From Desulfatitalea sp. BRH_c12 (lineage in GTDB: Bacteria > Desulfobacterota > Desulfobacteria > Desulfobacterales > Desulfosarcinaceae), in the NCBI GenBank assembly GCA_000961655.1, contig LADR01000006.1:1-44059 (forward strand): 44,059 bases of DNA, given 5' to 3'. This document shows positions 44,040 to 44,059 of this stretch, in pieces. Made by a program: the position numbers and the translations under genes. Every line of letters starts with the position of its first letter. Position 1 is the stretch's first letter. The notes under the pieces were generated by a model. That model was given only the letters and a program-made list of their open reading frames with translations, was not told where the DNA came from and ran no database searches.

Positions 44040-44059
44040 GTGCAAAATTCAGGTATTAA
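44040..44059 (-). repeat. Right terminal inverted repeat of the IS, at the window edge
   Basis: Reverse complement TTAATACCTGAATTTTGCAC, one mismatch to the left repeat. The window ends on its last base, so this may be a contig edge caused by a multicopy IS. Confidence 0.82.

Larger units (their letters stand above)
42257..44059 (+). mobile_element. IS1380-family insertion sequence inserted in cassette 2
   Basis: The element contains a full-length DDE transposase. Its ends carry inverted repeats: 42257-42276 reads TTAATACTTGAATTTTGCAC and the last 20 bases of the window read the reverse complement with one mismatch. The right repeat ends exactly at the window edge, so the outer limit and target duplication cannot be confirmed. 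The size of about 1.8 kb fits the family. Confidence 0.85.

Overview
The window looks like chromosomal DNA of an anaerobic, probably sulfate- or sulfur-metabolising member of the Desulfobacterota (Desulfosarcina/Desulfatitalea-like). This rests on gene content: sigma-54 PAS activators, a glycyl-radical enzyme, ADP- and AMP-forming acyl-CoA synthetases, TusA/DsrE/rhodanese-type sulfur proteins and a Tat-exported ferredoxin. No dsr, apr or 16S gene is present, so the assignment is an inference. No tRNA, rRNA or CRISPR array was seen.

Layout. 1-5.6 kb (+): a 5'-truncated flavin disulfide oxidoreductase overlapping a membrane class III nucleotide cyclase, an ECF sigma factor with a frameshifted zinc anti-sigma partner, a HAMP-only membrane protein, a TauE/SafE exporter and a small winged-helix-like protein. 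5.6-13.9 kb (-): one compact operon headed by a TetR regulator, then a Tcmp/LCMT-type methyltransferase, a peptide-type binding protein, an MFS exporter, two permeases and two ATPases. This import/export/small-molecule-enzyme layout recalls opine-metallophore loci. 14-18.4 kb: a GalT-like nucleotidyltransferase, a secreted YHS protein, a cyclase-TolB-TPR protein and the 3' remnant of a sigma-54 activator. 18.4-26.4 kb: acyl-CoA activation, with an ADP-forming acetyl-CoA synthetase fused to a GNAT acetyltransferase, an MBL-fold hydrolase, a hybrid histidine kinase and an AMP-forming acetyl-CoA synthetase.

26.4-32.5 kb is a self-contained sigma-54 locus. A cysteine-rich PAS/AAA+/Fis activator sits between a leftward operon (small Cys-rich protein, Tat Fe-S protein, cytochrome b-like protein) and a rightward operon (TusA-like, DsrE-like, CoA-disulfide-reductase/rhodanese). 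Each operon has a GG-N10-GC promoter. Two pairs of a palindrome TGTTCA-N5-TTAACA, both with 24-bp centre spacing, look like the activator's binding sites. I infer a regulon linking cytoplasmic persulfide handling to a quinone/periplasm redox module.

32.6-39.4 kb: a PAS hybrid kinase diverges from a three-gene operon made of an unassigned glycyl-radical enzyme, an SCP2-like lipid-binding protein and the radical-SAM activase.

39.7-44.06 kb is a chromosomal integron. It has an integron integrase (-), a first cassette encoding a K+-channel-like protein with a verifiable attC, and a second cassette cut by an IS1380-family element whose inverted repeat coincides with the end of the window. Two apparent single-base deletions (anti-sigma gene; CoA-disulfide reductase/rhodanese gene) may be real or assembly errors.
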